Source of the DNA: Citrus sinensis
Taxonomy: Eukaryota > Streptophyta > Magnoliopsida > Sapindales > Rutaceae
DNA: 64,000 bases
NCBI RefSeq assembly: GCF_022201045.2
Contig: NC_068564.1
Coordinates: 28,487,001 to 28,551,000 of the forward strand
Direction of reading: 5' to 3'
Shown here: positions 1 to 10,439 of the stretch, one piece after another
Position numbering within the stretch: the first letter of the stretch is position 1
Layout of the letters: every line of letters starts with the position of its first letter
The notes under the pieces: generated by a model
What the model saw: the letters and a program-made list of their open reading frames with translations, nothing else
What the model was told of the DNA's origin: nothing
The model's database searches: none
Made by a program: the position numbers and the translations under genes

Positions 1-6
1 TTAATC

Positions 7-240
7 ATGAGTACCTTACTTAGACCGTTCCTCCTGAACATTCTTAAACCACTTCAACGTGTCAAAACTCATCTCAAAAGGCAGATTCAATTTTGTAAAA
101 CACATCGCATTTGGGCTCTACAGCCACCAGAGTTAGTAGCCTATGTTGAGGGTTTAAAAAGCCAACTCAGAGACATTGAGAGAAGTGTTTATGACATCCA
201 GTTGGAGCTTGAGGTAAATTCAATAAGAGGACGATTTTAA
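7..240 (+). other. Short unidentified ORF (77 aa) inside element A
   Basis: A 77-residue open frame, basic in its first half (KTHLKRQIQFCKTHR) and predicted helical in its second half (LVAYVEGLKSQLRDIERSV). I do not recognise it. It could be the end of a longer frame that begins outside the window, or one exon of the downstream ORF. It lies about 140 bases before the NABP-like ORF on the same strand. Confidence 0.35.
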
Positions 241-381
241 TTTTCTTTGTGTGTTTTAATTTATTTTTCTGTTTGTGTGCTTTAGTTTGTTACCCCAGTG
301 AAGTGGCGGATAACGGTACTCCGTGACAATCAAGTCGGTTACTTCAGTTTCCTATAATAACTGATATTCTGAGGTGAAAGT

Positions 382-939
382 ATGGACAGAAACGATACTC
401 TAGCGAAGCTTCACAAGCGATTCCCTTCACTTACTCAGAATGCCCTCCTTATGATTTATAAAGCTCGGTCCGAACGCATGCGATTGCTCATGAGGAATAA
501 CATACCTGCTGATATCCGTTGGTTAATTGAGGCGAAAGTACGATCGGCTGGTGAGTTGCCTCCAAAATTTATTGCATACATGCCTGGTTGTGGTAAAGGA
601 AATTATGCAAGAAAACGACGAGCTCGAAGAATTTCTATTGCTTGTCATAAGTGTGCCAGAATGAGTTGCAATACAAACCCATGTTCTTTAGGAATGGTGT
701 CTGATAACAGGGAAGATAAAATTCAATTCATTAGGGATGACTTGAATAAGGAGTCATTGGATGATATCCTTTTGTCTCTTGAAACACATCCCAGTGGATA
801 TGTGCAAGGAGCGATTCTCCAGTTATGGCCATTATTCCAGAAAGAGCATGCACGATATAGCCTCGGAAATCTGACTGTAAACGACCATGTTTGCCAGTTT
901 ATAAGAAAACTGGATATGAAGCCTATCCTCGACCCATAG
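382..939 (+). CDS. Flexivirus-type cysteine-rich nucleic-acid-binding protein-like ORF carried by element A (185 aa)
   Basis: An open frame of 185 residues. Its centre, about residues 71-100, reads GKGNYARKRRARR, then CHKCARMSCNTNPC. A small residue, an aromatic, an Arg-rich 'YARxRRA' box and a compact Cys/His cluster are, as I recall them, the hallmark of the small cysteine-rich NABPs of carlaviruses (Carla_C4) and vitiviruses (Viral_NABP, e.g. grapevine virus A p10). Those proteins bind RNA and several suppress silencing. The region after the cluster (NREDKIQFIRDDL) also resembles the DRLRFVKEG-type stretch of vitivirus p10. The N-terminal 70 and C-terminal 80 residues are unrecognised. It lies where Athila-like elements may carry an env-like frame. 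The resemblance is from memory and has not been tested; a chance Cys-cluster protein is the alternative. Confidence 0.6.
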   Translation: MDRNDTLAKLHKRFPSLTQNALLMIYKARSERMRLLMRNNIPADIRWLIEAKVRSAGELPPKFIAYMPGCGKGNYARKRRARRISIACHKCARMSCNTNPCSLGMVSDNREDKIQFIRDDLNKESLDDILLSLETHPSGYVQGAILQLWPLFQKEHARYSLGNLTVNDHVCQFIRKLDMKPILDP

Positions 940-1260
940 AGGGCGTTCAAGCCGTTTCTGGACGTAAAATTAGAGGAAGATGTGAGCCACAGTCGCAACT
1001 ACCTGTAAATATTCTTTCACTTTACTTTTTTTTTATTTCACTATTGCTTTATTGTGTGTATTATTGTCTTTAATAATTTTATTACTGTTTGCTTTTTCTT
1101 TTTTTTACTGTTTCCTTTTTTACTTGCGAGCCCCGTGCTTTACGCGTTATTTGACACTGACATGTTACCTCATACACAACTATGACCCACTGTCACCAAG
1201 ACTCTTAAATGTGATTTTTTTTGTCAAGCACTTACAAATTATTTTTTGAGAAGTATCCCA

Positions 1261-1929
1261 ATGGCAACTACTCCAAATAGACAATTCAAGAACATTTGTG
1301 TGCTTTCTGGATTTACATATGGCAAACATAAAGAGTTCGTTGAGGCAGCCATAGATCTTGGTCGCAGCATAGCAGCGAGAAAATTACACTTGGTGTATGG
1401 AGGAGGTAACCGAGGGTCATAAAAAATGGTCTCAGAAGCAGCTTTTATCAGAGGAAGTCAAGTGTTAGGCATCATCCCAAGAGTCTTAAAACCATTGGGC
1501 AGTTCGTCTGACTCATCAACTGGAGAAGAGTTAGTCGTCTCAGGTATGCAAGAAAGAATAACTGAAATGCTTAATCATACTGATACTTTTATTTTCCTTC
1601 CAGGAGATCTTGCAACACTAGAGGCACTTATCACACTAGCATCTTGGGCCCATTTGCACATCCACTAGAAACCCATCGGTTTCTTAAATGTCAATAACTT
1701 TTATGATGGCTTTATCGCATTTCTTAACCATGCAATAAAAAACTATTTCATTCCTTCTAATGTGAAAAAACTTTTTATTTGTGCTCACACTGTTAATGAG
1801 CTACTTGATCTGTTACAAGCTTATAAACCGGAGCCAGACCCATGGACCTTTGTGTTGGAGCGCCCAAATAATGATGGTAACAGTAGCCGCAGTAAGAAGT
1901 ACAAATTAGATTTAACTCTCCGCTTGTAA
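1261..1929 (+). pseudogene. LOG-like (lysine decarboxylase family, cytokinin riboside 5'-monophosphate phosphoribohydrolase) relic within element A
   Basis: Starting at an ATG, the sequence shows the LOG fold in order: FKNICVLSGF, then KHKEFVEAAIDLGRSIAAR, LVYGGG, VLGIIPR, the MQERITEM segment and ATLEALITLASWAHL, then KPIGFLNVNNFYDGF. LOG enzymes release active cytokinin bases from their nucleotides; normal length is about 210-220 aa and this relic spans about the same. Catalytic signatures are recognisable but degraded, and the frame is broken, so it is unlikely to be an active enzyme. It is followed within about 70 bases by the G-rich retroelement tract, so it belongs to the element rather than to a separate host locus. 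It was most likely captured from a host LOG mRNA, since no introns are seen. Confidence 0.75.
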
Positions 1930-2115
1930 ATATTTTCTTTTGTGTTACACCACCCAGGTGATGTCTTCTAAACTCTACTTCTTTCCTTTCAAACATTGAG
2001 GACAATGTTTCGTTCTGGTTGGGGGGAGGGAATAGTCGACAATTGTTGAATCTTTGTTAAGTTTTTACTAATTTTTTGTTGTAAAAACTAACTGTTACTA
2101 ACTTTTTGTGTTGAA

Positions 2116-2330
2116 GATGGCTGAATATGGAGTGTAGTGACTCTAGAAACGCATCTTCATCGTTTAAAAAAAAAATAAAAAAAAATCAGACATTTTCTTT
2201 TTGGTTTTGGTGTTTTTATGTTTATTTTTCTTCTTTTTAATTTCTCCTCTATAAATATACATTTTCCAACTTGTGAATCGAAAATGGCTGAATATGGAGT
2301 GTAGTGCCTTTAGAAACGCATCTTCTTAAT
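2116..2330 (+). repeat. Direct repeat in the post-pol region of element A
   Basis: A segment containing ATGGCTGAATATGGAGTGTA and ending in AGAAACGCATCTTC occurs twice, starting near 2117 and 2284, about 167 bases apart. The rest of 1930-3780 is non-coding, very AT-rich and full of A-runs, with no gene. Confidence 0.7.
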
Positions 2331-4135
2331 TAAAAAAAAAAACATTTCTTTTTCTAATTAATTTTTCTACATCATTTTTATATTTCTGCATGCATATTTT
2401 CCTTTCATGTTTAGAATAGGTTGGGGGGTAGAATGTTGTTTAAAAAAATTTGTGTTATTTGTTTTAACATTGGATGACATGATTAATTTCAAATTTTAGT
2501 ATTTGTATTATCTTTGATCTTAAGTGATGTTACATTATGTTTGCTACTCTACATGTTGATGTCGGAGACAAATATGAGTTGCTTGAAGGAATGAACATGT
2601 CATAATAAGTACCAAGTGAGTTTTTGAGCCTATCATTTTTCTTAGAGAGTAACCCTTTTGCCCATTCTTTATACAGCTTAGCAGTTTATTATTTTATATA
2701 CGACCTCTAGATTTCTTTTGAGTTAACTCTTAAAAAAATTGTAAAATAAAAAAAAGAAAAAAGAAGAAAAAGAAAAAAAATGTGTGTTGCTACATTGGGA
2801 GGCCCATCTAACTAGTAGATATGGATGATTATTTAGAGCCCTAAAAGACGATGGAAATGCCATCTTTGATCCGTTTGAGCCTTTCTAGCCATCCCTTTTA
2901 TTAAATATCCATAGTTACCCCTTTTGAGCCTTAAAAAAAAAAAAAAACTTTTTTTTTGTCAACTTATCATCTTGACCCACTCCGATTTGGAGTATTACCC
3001 AATGTCTTATAAGTTCCATCACCTATTTATGTTTAAGAAAAATGTAAATAATTATTTTGTTTAGTGACGTTGTGCCAAACAAAAGCAAAAAAAAAAATGT
3101 TTCAAAAAAAAGAAAAAAAAACAATAATAGGTGAAATACACCTTGCAACTTCCACAAAAAAAAAAATTTCCTCTGCATTTTTCTCAAACATATACTTTGT
3201 TTTCCTTATTTCCCTTCTTTGTTAACAATGTCCCTAGCCTACATTACGTCCTAATAAAATTCCTTCTTGATTTTAGGGACTTATAGTTTGAAGTAGAAGC
3301 TAGTTATATGGGCTAAAAAGATGTAGTGGTGCATAAGAAAAAATAAATAAAAAAAGAAAGATAAATAAATTGGGTTTACTAGCATTTTTGTTTGACTTGA
3401 GATCGTATTATTTTTAAGCTGAGGGCATATTTATTTCATCTTGGTGAGAGCATGTGATATCACTTCTTTATTATTTTTTCTCAATTACCATTCATTGGAG
3501 TGACTATTTTTATTGGGTTTAATTTCTTTGTGAGAGTGTCACTACTTCCAGTGAGATTTTGGGGATTGACATGCCATTCTTGAAAGTAGCTATAACAAAG
3601 TCTACTGGACTGATTCATGTGGATGGTTGATGTTGCTTTAGACTGGAGATAATGCTTATACTTTTATTTGATTGCTATCATTAATCTGATCGAATAAACA
3701 CGAGTGTTTCTAAATTAAAAAAAAAAATCATTTTGGTTTTGAATTTTGTTTTCGCTTTATTTGCTAGGGACTAGCAATAAGCTGGTTGGGGGGGTGTGTT
3801 GAGTGTTAGAAAATGCATATTTATAAAGGAGAAAACCGTTATTTTACATTTCAAGTCTTACTAACACTTTTACTTTTATGAATTTAACCTTCTTCTGATT
3901 TAATTCTGTTTGTTTTATTTTAATTAAGTATTTTATGTATTTTAGGGGCATCATAGTCATTTCACAATAAACGAAAGATCAAATGGCAAAACGGACATCA
4001 CTTTTGAACTCAGGACGATCGAAAACCTTAGGAGGAGCATAAAAGGAAAAATAGTACTGTTCACATGTACGGTACTATTCACATGTACGGTACTGTATAT
4101 GTTACTGTTCACGACACTGTTCACATAGACGGACG

Positions 4136-4380
4136 ATGACGTGGCATTGAACGATGATTTAACATTGACTGATGAGGTATCACGATCCTGTTGGGCTAAA
4201 ATTCTTATGTACTGTTGATGGTGATGTGGCAGCATATCAGTGGACGAAAAATCTCGCGTACGGTACATGCATCACACAAGATTATTTTCAACCAAACCAC
4301 GTTATTGTTCATCCGGGTCAAACCGTGTTACTGTTCATCCGCGTGGTCAAACCTCGTACTGTTGACTGATGACGTGGCGC
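4136..4380 (+). promoter_or_regulatory. Paired bZIP-type boxes (TGACGTGGC) in U3 of LTR A
   Basis: GATGACGTGGC occurs at about 4136 and again at about 4369, both upstream of the LTR TATA box. The core combines a TGACG (as-1-like) and an ACGTGGC (ABRE/G-box-like) motif, both known bZIP targets. Stress or hormone responsiveness is an inference only. Confidence 0.45.
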
Positions 4381-4437
4381 AATCCTGAGCATCCAAACTG
4401 TTTTTAATCCGATGGCCATGATTTACTCCATGTATCT

Positions 4438-4445
4438 ATAAAAAG
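4438..4445 (+). promoter_or_regulatory. TATA box of LTR A
   Basis: TATAAAAG lies within CTATAAAAAGGGGG. It is followed 13 bases later by the MITE insertion site, so the MITE sits at about the expected transcription start. Confidence 0.6.
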
Positions 4446-4458
4446 GGGGTCTCTCCCC

Positions 4459-5138
4459 TAGGGATGGCAATGGGGTGGGGTGGGGGTGGGGAGGCCTACT
4501 CCATTCCCCACCCCGTTAGAAATTTTTTCCTCCATTCCCCAATAAATTTAGTTGGGTGGGGATGGAGAATCTCCATGTGGGGAATGATTTCCCCATCCCC
4601 ACCCCATTCCCCATTTATCTATTTTATAATATGTATAAATATATTATTTTAGTAAGTTAAAAATTAGAGACTTAAAATAAAATCATCATCATATTATAAA
4701 GTATTTAAATTATTTTTAAAAAAATCTAAAAGTTTAAAACAATATCTTAAAATAATATTAAAAGTGAAAAATATTTAAAGAGCGTATCACCTTAAAAGAA
4801 AAAAGAAAATATAACAATGTTTCAGAGTTGAAAAATATTATAAGATTTTCTTTCATTCATATCTTGTTTATATTGCATAAAAATTAAAAAAAAATTAATT
4901 GACATTATAATTGATAAAATTAAAATTTTTAAACAAGAATTAAAAACATATTTATATTTAATGGGGATTGAGATGGGGGTGGGGTGGAGAGTACAAAACC
5001 AAACCCCACCCCATTAAGAATTTGGGGATTATTTTTCTCCCACTCCCCACCCCATTCCCCACAAATTATTTAAAATTTTTTCCATTTGGGGTGGTGCTCC
5101 ATGGGGCTCCAAACCCGTGGAGGATTTTGCCATCCCTA
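4459..5138. mobile_element. Non-autonomous hAT MITE (TAGGGATGGCAA family), copy 1, inside LTR A
   Basis: The inverted ends are TAGGGATGGCAA and TTGCCATCCCTA. The target duplication CTCTCCCC is exact on both sides (4451-4458 and 5139-5146), as expected for the hAT superfamily. G/C-rich subterminal blocks (GGGGTGGGG type) surround an AT-rich core without coding capacity. Confidence 0.9.
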
Positions 5139-5844
5139 CTCTCCCCCCTAATTTGATATATCTGAATCCATTTTTGGGATCCATTTTCTGTAATTCCTTC
5201 TCCATCTTATATTTTCTTCATATTTTAATAAATTTCCATTTTGCCCCTAGTTCAATTATGAGTGGCTAATTTTCTTTCAAGCTTGGGTTGAAGGTGAAGT
5301 CTCAACATGTGTCATGGGCTTTATTTGGTAAATTTATTTTCTCTTCCCCTCCAATTTTTGTGGATGTTTTGACTTCTCGTCGACAAATAATAATAGTCTT
5401 GTCTAGATACTGCCTTGGTTACACCGGCTCTCTAGTATAAGGTTATTATTATTTGGCACGATAAGCCCTTAGCACCATATTGATTAGAGCGTGGTTCATG
5501 AGGTGTGGATTCCCCCCTCATGATTTAATTGGTATTAATAAGGAATATTTAGCCCATGATGCATGTTGATACGGATCCAGATACCCAAGTACGCCATTTC
5601 AATATAATTCTCTTCAATTTATTCTCACAATTTCAATACCAATTTTAGAATTTATTCTCGCCATTTTAATTTAAGTTTTAGCATATTCCAAATCATTTCC
5701 ACCACAAATCCAATTACCCATTCACAAAATTAATTCTACACAATTAAAATCCACCTCCTCTTGGGATCGACACTCGTCACCATTGATCTATACTACAATA
5801 GATTCGTGCGCTTGCGAGTACATTAAAATTTGCACAACAGCAGG

Positions 5845-6292
5845 TGTCAATGGATAGATCTTCAGGGGAGCAGGAATTTTTTTGGAAGGCTCAGAAGGGG
5901 AGGAGATCTCTTATGCTGTAAGATTGGAGTTCACAGCCACAAACAACCAAACAGAATACGAAGCTCTAATAGCGGGCTTGGAATTGGCTAAGGCAGTGAA
6001 AGCGGATAAGGTGAAAATCCAAACCGATTCTCAACTGGTTGCTAATCATGTCAGTGAAAGATTTCAGCCGAGAGATGGGAAGATGGAGCAGTACCTAAAG
6101 AAAGTCAAGCAGATGATTGGGAAGTTTGAGGCAGTGAAGGTGATACAAATCCCAAGGGAGGAGAATTGTCGAGCGGACATCTTGGCCAAAATGGCAGCTG
6201 TAGCAGATCCAAAAATGCCCAAGTCGGTCCCTTTGGAGGTGAAGTCCAGCCCTAATATCGAGCAGAATCTGGAGGTGTTGCGGATAAAATAG
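5845..6292 (+). pseudogene. RNase H domain of element B pol
   Basis: The protein-level match includes FTATNNQTEYEALIAGLELA, VKIQTDSQLVANHVSERFQ and IPREENCRADILAKMA. This is the order of an archaeal-type RNase H (the second RNase H typical of Tat pol): the NN-x-EYEAL helix, the TDSQLV strand with its catalytic Asp, and the C-terminal xxNxxAD-LA helix. Element A inserted at the very start of this domain. Confidence 0.85.
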
Positions 6293-6339
6293 AAGTGCTC
6301 GTGGATGGACCCGATAATCTCGTACATCAGGGATGGGAT

Positions 6340-7535
6340 ATTACCACAAGATAAGTTACGAGCTCAGAAGATCAGAGCTCAAGCATCTAGGTATACAATC
6401 ATTGATGGGGTGTTATATCGGTGAGGATATACTCTATCATTCCTTCGATGTTTGGACGAGGACGACCCAGATTACGTACTGAGAGAAGTGCATGAAGGGG
6501 TTTGCGAAAACCATTCTAGTGCGAGATCCCTTGCCCACAAGGCTCTTAAGCAGGGGTATTTCTAGCCGACGATGTACCAGGATGCACAGGAGAAAACTAA
6601 GAGTTGCATGAGTTGCCAGAGTTTTACAAATTTCTCTACCCAGCCGCCTGAGAAGCTCACTTCTATGGCCTCACCATGGCCATTTGCTCAATGGGGAATC
6701 GATCTTATTGGACCGTTGCCGATGGGACGGGGGGCAGCAACGCATGCAATAGTAGCAATAGACTATTTCACGAAGTGGGTCGAGGTAGAAGCCCTCAGCA
6801 GGATCACAGAGAAAAAGACGACTGACTTCGTATGGAGAAACCTAGTCTGCTGATATGGGATCCCTTATGCCCTGATAGCAGACAATGGCATGCAGTTTGA
6901 CAATCATAACTTCAGAGACTTCTGCCAGAACCTCGGAATAGAGCTGAAGTTTTGCTCGCCTGCTCACCCTTAATCTAACAGACAAGTAGAAGCAGCCAAC
7001 AAGGTTATCAAGAAACTTTTGAAAACCAGGCTAGGAGCAAAGAAATGAGCATGGGTTGATGCGCTACCAGGGGTGTTATGGGCATACAAGACGACCCATA
7101 AAACAGCAACCGGCGAAACTCCATTCGCTTTGGCCTTCGGCCATGAAGCCGTCATACCCGTGGAGATAGGGGCGACTACACATCGGACTGATCACTTCGA
7201 TGAACATGAAAACAACGACCAGATGTGCTTGAATTTGGATCTGCTGACTAAGAAGAGAGAGCAAGCATCGAAGCGATCAGCCGCCTACCAGCAGAGGGTT
7301 GCTCGTTATTACAACTAGAAAGTGCGTATACGACAGTTCAAGGTTGGTGATTGGGTACTTATGAGGGTGAATCAGAACAAAAAACACTCGACGCAAGGGG
7401 TACTTGGCCCTAACTAGGAAGGGCCAAATAGAGTCAAGCAGGTGGCCGGACCCAGAGCCTATAAGCTCGTTCGCGTAGATGGCCACGAGGTGAAATGACC
7501 TTGAAATGCAACGCATCTCAGGAAATACTTCCAAT
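6340..7535 (+). pseudogene. Integrase region of element B pol
   Basis: The region shows, in order, part of the zinc-binding head (CMSCQSF), the core entry WPFAQWGIDLIGPLP, AIVAIDYFTKWVEVEAL, the IADNGMQFDN block, the FCSPAHP motif and the GETPFALAFGHEAVIPVEI segment, then the C-terminal GDWVLMRV-type stretch. These are the landmarks of a Ty3/gypsy integrase with DD35E-type core. The frame is interrupted in several places and no functional enzyme is encoded. Confidence 0.85.
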
Positions 7536-7686
7536 AAGGCCCAATTATGCTTAAGAGTTATTTCTATTCATTCTTGTTGTTATTTGCTTTTATGTTTAGT
7601 CAATTTCATGTAAGCCAAGTTTAGTAATCAATGAAATGTGGAGGAATTTCATTCAATTGTCATGAATGTGAAGATATTGCACAAAT

Positions 7687-8290
7687 AAAAAGTTTCTAAA
7701 ACAATGCAAAGGCTCCATAAGTCTCTAAGCCTGCTCGATGGCGAGACAGGAAGCCAAGCATGCCAGAATCTGCTCGGTCATGAGAAGGCGAGCAGATAAT
7801 CATATGTATAAATAAAAAGTTTCTAAGGCAATGCAAATGCTCAATAAGTCTCAAAGTCTGCCCGATGACGAGACAGGAAACCAAGCATGCAAGAATCTGC
7901 TCGGCCATGAGAAGGAGAGTAGATCATCATATGTATAAATAAAAAGTTTTTAAGGCAATGCAAAGGCTCCATAATTCTAAAAGTCTGCTCGATGGCAAGA
8001 CAAGAAGCCAAGCATGTCAGAGTCTGCTTGGCCATGAGAATGCGAGCATATCATCATATGTATAAATAAAAAGTTTCTAAGGCAATGCAAATGCTCCATA
8101 AGTCTCAAAGCATGCTCGATGGCGAGATAAGAATCCAAGCATGCCAGAATCTGCTCGGCCATGAGAAGGCGAGCATATCATCATATGTATGAATAAAAAA
8201 TTTTCAAGGCACACAAATGCTCCAAAATCTCAAAACCTGACTGGAAGCCCTACATGTTAGGATCTACTTGATAGTAAAGAAGAGAACGAG
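7687..8290. repeat. 127-bp tandem repeat array in element B (about 4.7 units)
   Basis: The phrase AAAAAGTTTCTAA, or a near copy, recurs at about 7687, 7814, 7941, 8068 and 8195, a constant 127-bp step. Each unit contains self-complementary pieces such as CTCGATGGCGAG and CTGCTCG...CGAGCAG, able to form short hairpins. Short open frames on the minus strand here are by-products of the repetition. Confidence 0.9.
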
Positions 8291-8597
8291 AAGTAAGGCA
8301 AACAAACTGAGGAGTTTTATTAATTTGCCAAAAATAGTAAAGAGCTGATAATCTTGACATACAACGTCCCAAAAAGAAATATATAACACAAAATACAATT
8401 AAGATGACGGGGGATCAGTAAGCTGAGCCATTTCTGCTGGTTGGTCCACTTCAGGAGTAAGGGGGGTCTCACCAGTTGCGCCCGGGGGGGGGGGGGGGAC
8501 TCACATCGGCAACATCAGTAGGAGCTGCACGAGAAGGGGAGGTTGCCTCATCGGTGGCATTTGGCTCTAACTCTTCGCCACCTTCTTTTCCTGCCTC

Positions 8598-10439
8598 TTA
8601 ATCCATATATTCAGCTACACCAGCAGCAAGCTCATCCATCTTCAGATCAGGATGCTGCTTCCCGAGAATGGCCATGATGCACCGATAAGAATGCCGAAGC
8701 CCCTGGTCGTACTGATTGTCAGCTTCCTTCTTTAGGTTTTCAACCTGGGTCTGGTGGGAAGCTCTGAGGGATTCGAGCTGAGCTTCGTAAGTAACCTTTT
8801 GCGTATGCAAATCGTCCTTAACCTTATTCAACTTCTCCTCCAGTGTGATAGCATTTGCCTGCGTGAGCGACTTTCGCTCTATCAACTTCAAGTTCTTGAG
8901 GTTGAGATCTCCAGCTTTCTTCTCAGCAGCGTCAGCTCTGCTTTTGGCTGACTGAAGGTTTTCCTTCATTTTTCGGTCGTAACGGCCGACCTTCGCCTTA
9001 TAATACGTGGCCATGCAGCCAAGGTGAAAGGCATTGAACTGCATAACCCTGACCAGCTCGCTTAAAGTGCTACCATTAAAATCCTCTAAGTCTTTTTTGC
9101 TCACAAGCCTAGAAAACTCGTTGATATAAGGGACCAGATGCTCTGGTCGATTATCAGGCAAACAAGGTCTTAACCCTGCTGGAGAATGTGGAGAAGTGGG
9201 ATCAGTGCCACTAGCGGTTCCATTAGTTTCGCCGGCCCTAGGAGGAAGAGGTGATAGAGTCTTCAAATGGGAGACCTGTTCGCAATGTTGGCCCGTTTCC
9301 CAGGAGGAGCCTCTTTGTTGTGATCTCGCTTAGCAGCATTGGGACGAGGGCGCTTCATGTTCACAGCCTTGATCACAGCGTCCTCTATCTGAAGATCAGT
9401 GGATACCAGGCGAGATTCGAACAAGTTGTAAGTAGACATCAATTCTCTGCACGAACATGAATGGACCAACACAGTCTCGACCTACTTGAGAACGTTAGGT
9501 TTGAGTTTGTAGTGGACGCCCCAGGAACCTGCAGCTCGAACAAAGACCGTGTTAGAGATAGATCAATCATTAGAACAACTGGGGGTACAAGACATCCAAA
9601 GCGAGCAGGCAACCTGGAACTACGAAACGGGAGGGGACGCGATAGTTCTCCCCATCAACCTGTGCCACTTGACCCCAGGGACCCCTAGCAAAAAAGAAAT
9701 TTTTCTTCCAATTCCCACCACCACCTGTTGGAAGATCAGTTATGGGTTTCCTGGTCTTGGTGCTTAACATGAAGGAATACCAGCCGGCGTCTTTGGGGCT
9801 GCTCTTTAACTTATATAGTTGTTTGACTTTATCAACCGTGGGCTCACTCTGGCAGCATCTGTCCCACAAAATGAACAGACCAGAAGGTACCCTCCACCCG
9901 TTAGGGTTAAGTTGACCAAGAGCTAAGTACAATCCGCTAAGCATCTGGGCGAAATAGGGTGTTAAGGGAAGCCTCATCCCAAACTTAAAACTTTCCAGAA
10001 ATAGAGTAACAAACCCCCTGGGAGGTCGGCTGAGAGTGTCTTTTTTCCCTGAAATTCTAAGGGGTATACCATCAGGAATGTCATACACAGCTCGGAGTTC
10101 GACTAGGTCTTCTACTGTGGTCGTGCAGGTCATAAGGTCAATAGCGTAATGTTCTGCTAGAGCTTTACCCCCTACTTTCCTTTTCTTTTCTGGTCGCGAT
10201 ACTCCTGGTGAGGATACTTCACCAGAGTCTTCACATGGACCCTCACTTAGAGTATCCTCCGAACCAGAAGGTCCCTCATCGCCGCTATTGCTGGGTGAGG
10301 AGGTTATTTCAGGAGACATTCTCCTAGCACTAGTTCTAACACTAGATTTAATCGACTCTAAGGGGATCCCTGGGTCAAAGGCAGGATCAGCAAGCAAATC
10401 AGGCATGAAGTCTAACTCATCATCATCAACCTCAATCAC
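8598..10439 (-). pseudogene. Antisense additional gene of element B ('putative gypsy-type transposon', Transposase_28-like)
   Basis: Reading on the minus strand, the N-terminal portion (9570-10439) has an acidic/Ser-rich start, then the conserved stretch LRAVYDIPDGIPLRI, FLESFKFGMRLPLTPYFAQM, LAPGQLNPNGWR-like text and a WYSFM segment. That is the plant family I know as 'putative gypsy type transposon' protein. The downstream portion (8598-9266) is a long coiled coil (LEEKLNKVKDDLHTQKVTYE). Both are on the strand opposite pol, as in Grande-type Tat elements. The function of this family is unknown. The gene is broken. Confidence 0.75.

Larger units (their letters stand above)
1..5839 (+). mobile_element. 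Element A: 3' part of a Ty3/gypsy LTR retrotransposon (Athila/Tat-like) with extra ORFs
   Basis: Only the 3' portion is in the window. A polypurine tract (GGTTGGGGGGG, about 3784-3794) directly precedes an LTR that starts TGTTG and ends CAACA. The LTR end has the 'ATAGATTCGTGCGCTTGCGAGTA' style tail (about 5801-5820) that I associate with Athila/Tat LTRs. G-rich tracts after 'GAGGACAATG' near 2000-2030 and again near 2412 are also typical of the region after pol in these elements. Instead of an env-like frame, this region holds a viral NABP-like ORF and a LOG-like relic. Beyond 5839 the sequence changes abruptly to the RNase H region of another element, so A is inserted in B. No pol sequence of A is visible. 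The element is broken here, with roughly two breaks in the LOG-like part. Age cannot be estimated from one LTR. Confidence 0.8.
3797..5839 (+). repeat. 3' LTR of element A
   Basis: The LTR begins TGTTGAG after the polypurine tract and ends GCACAACA, giving a 5-bp inverted TGTTG/CAACA. Its length is about 2.04 kb including the 680-bp MITE nested inside, so the original was about 1.36 kb. The U3 part has repeats of a 'CTGTTCACATGTACGGTA' type (4056-4125) and two TGACGTGGC boxes (about 4138 and 4371). A TATA box is at 4438-4445. Confidence 0.8.

Noticed and set aside
7696-8162. Repeated short minus-strand open frames of MAEQILACL type
   Set aside because: They recur because the 127-bp DNA unit recurs; there is no independent coding evidence.
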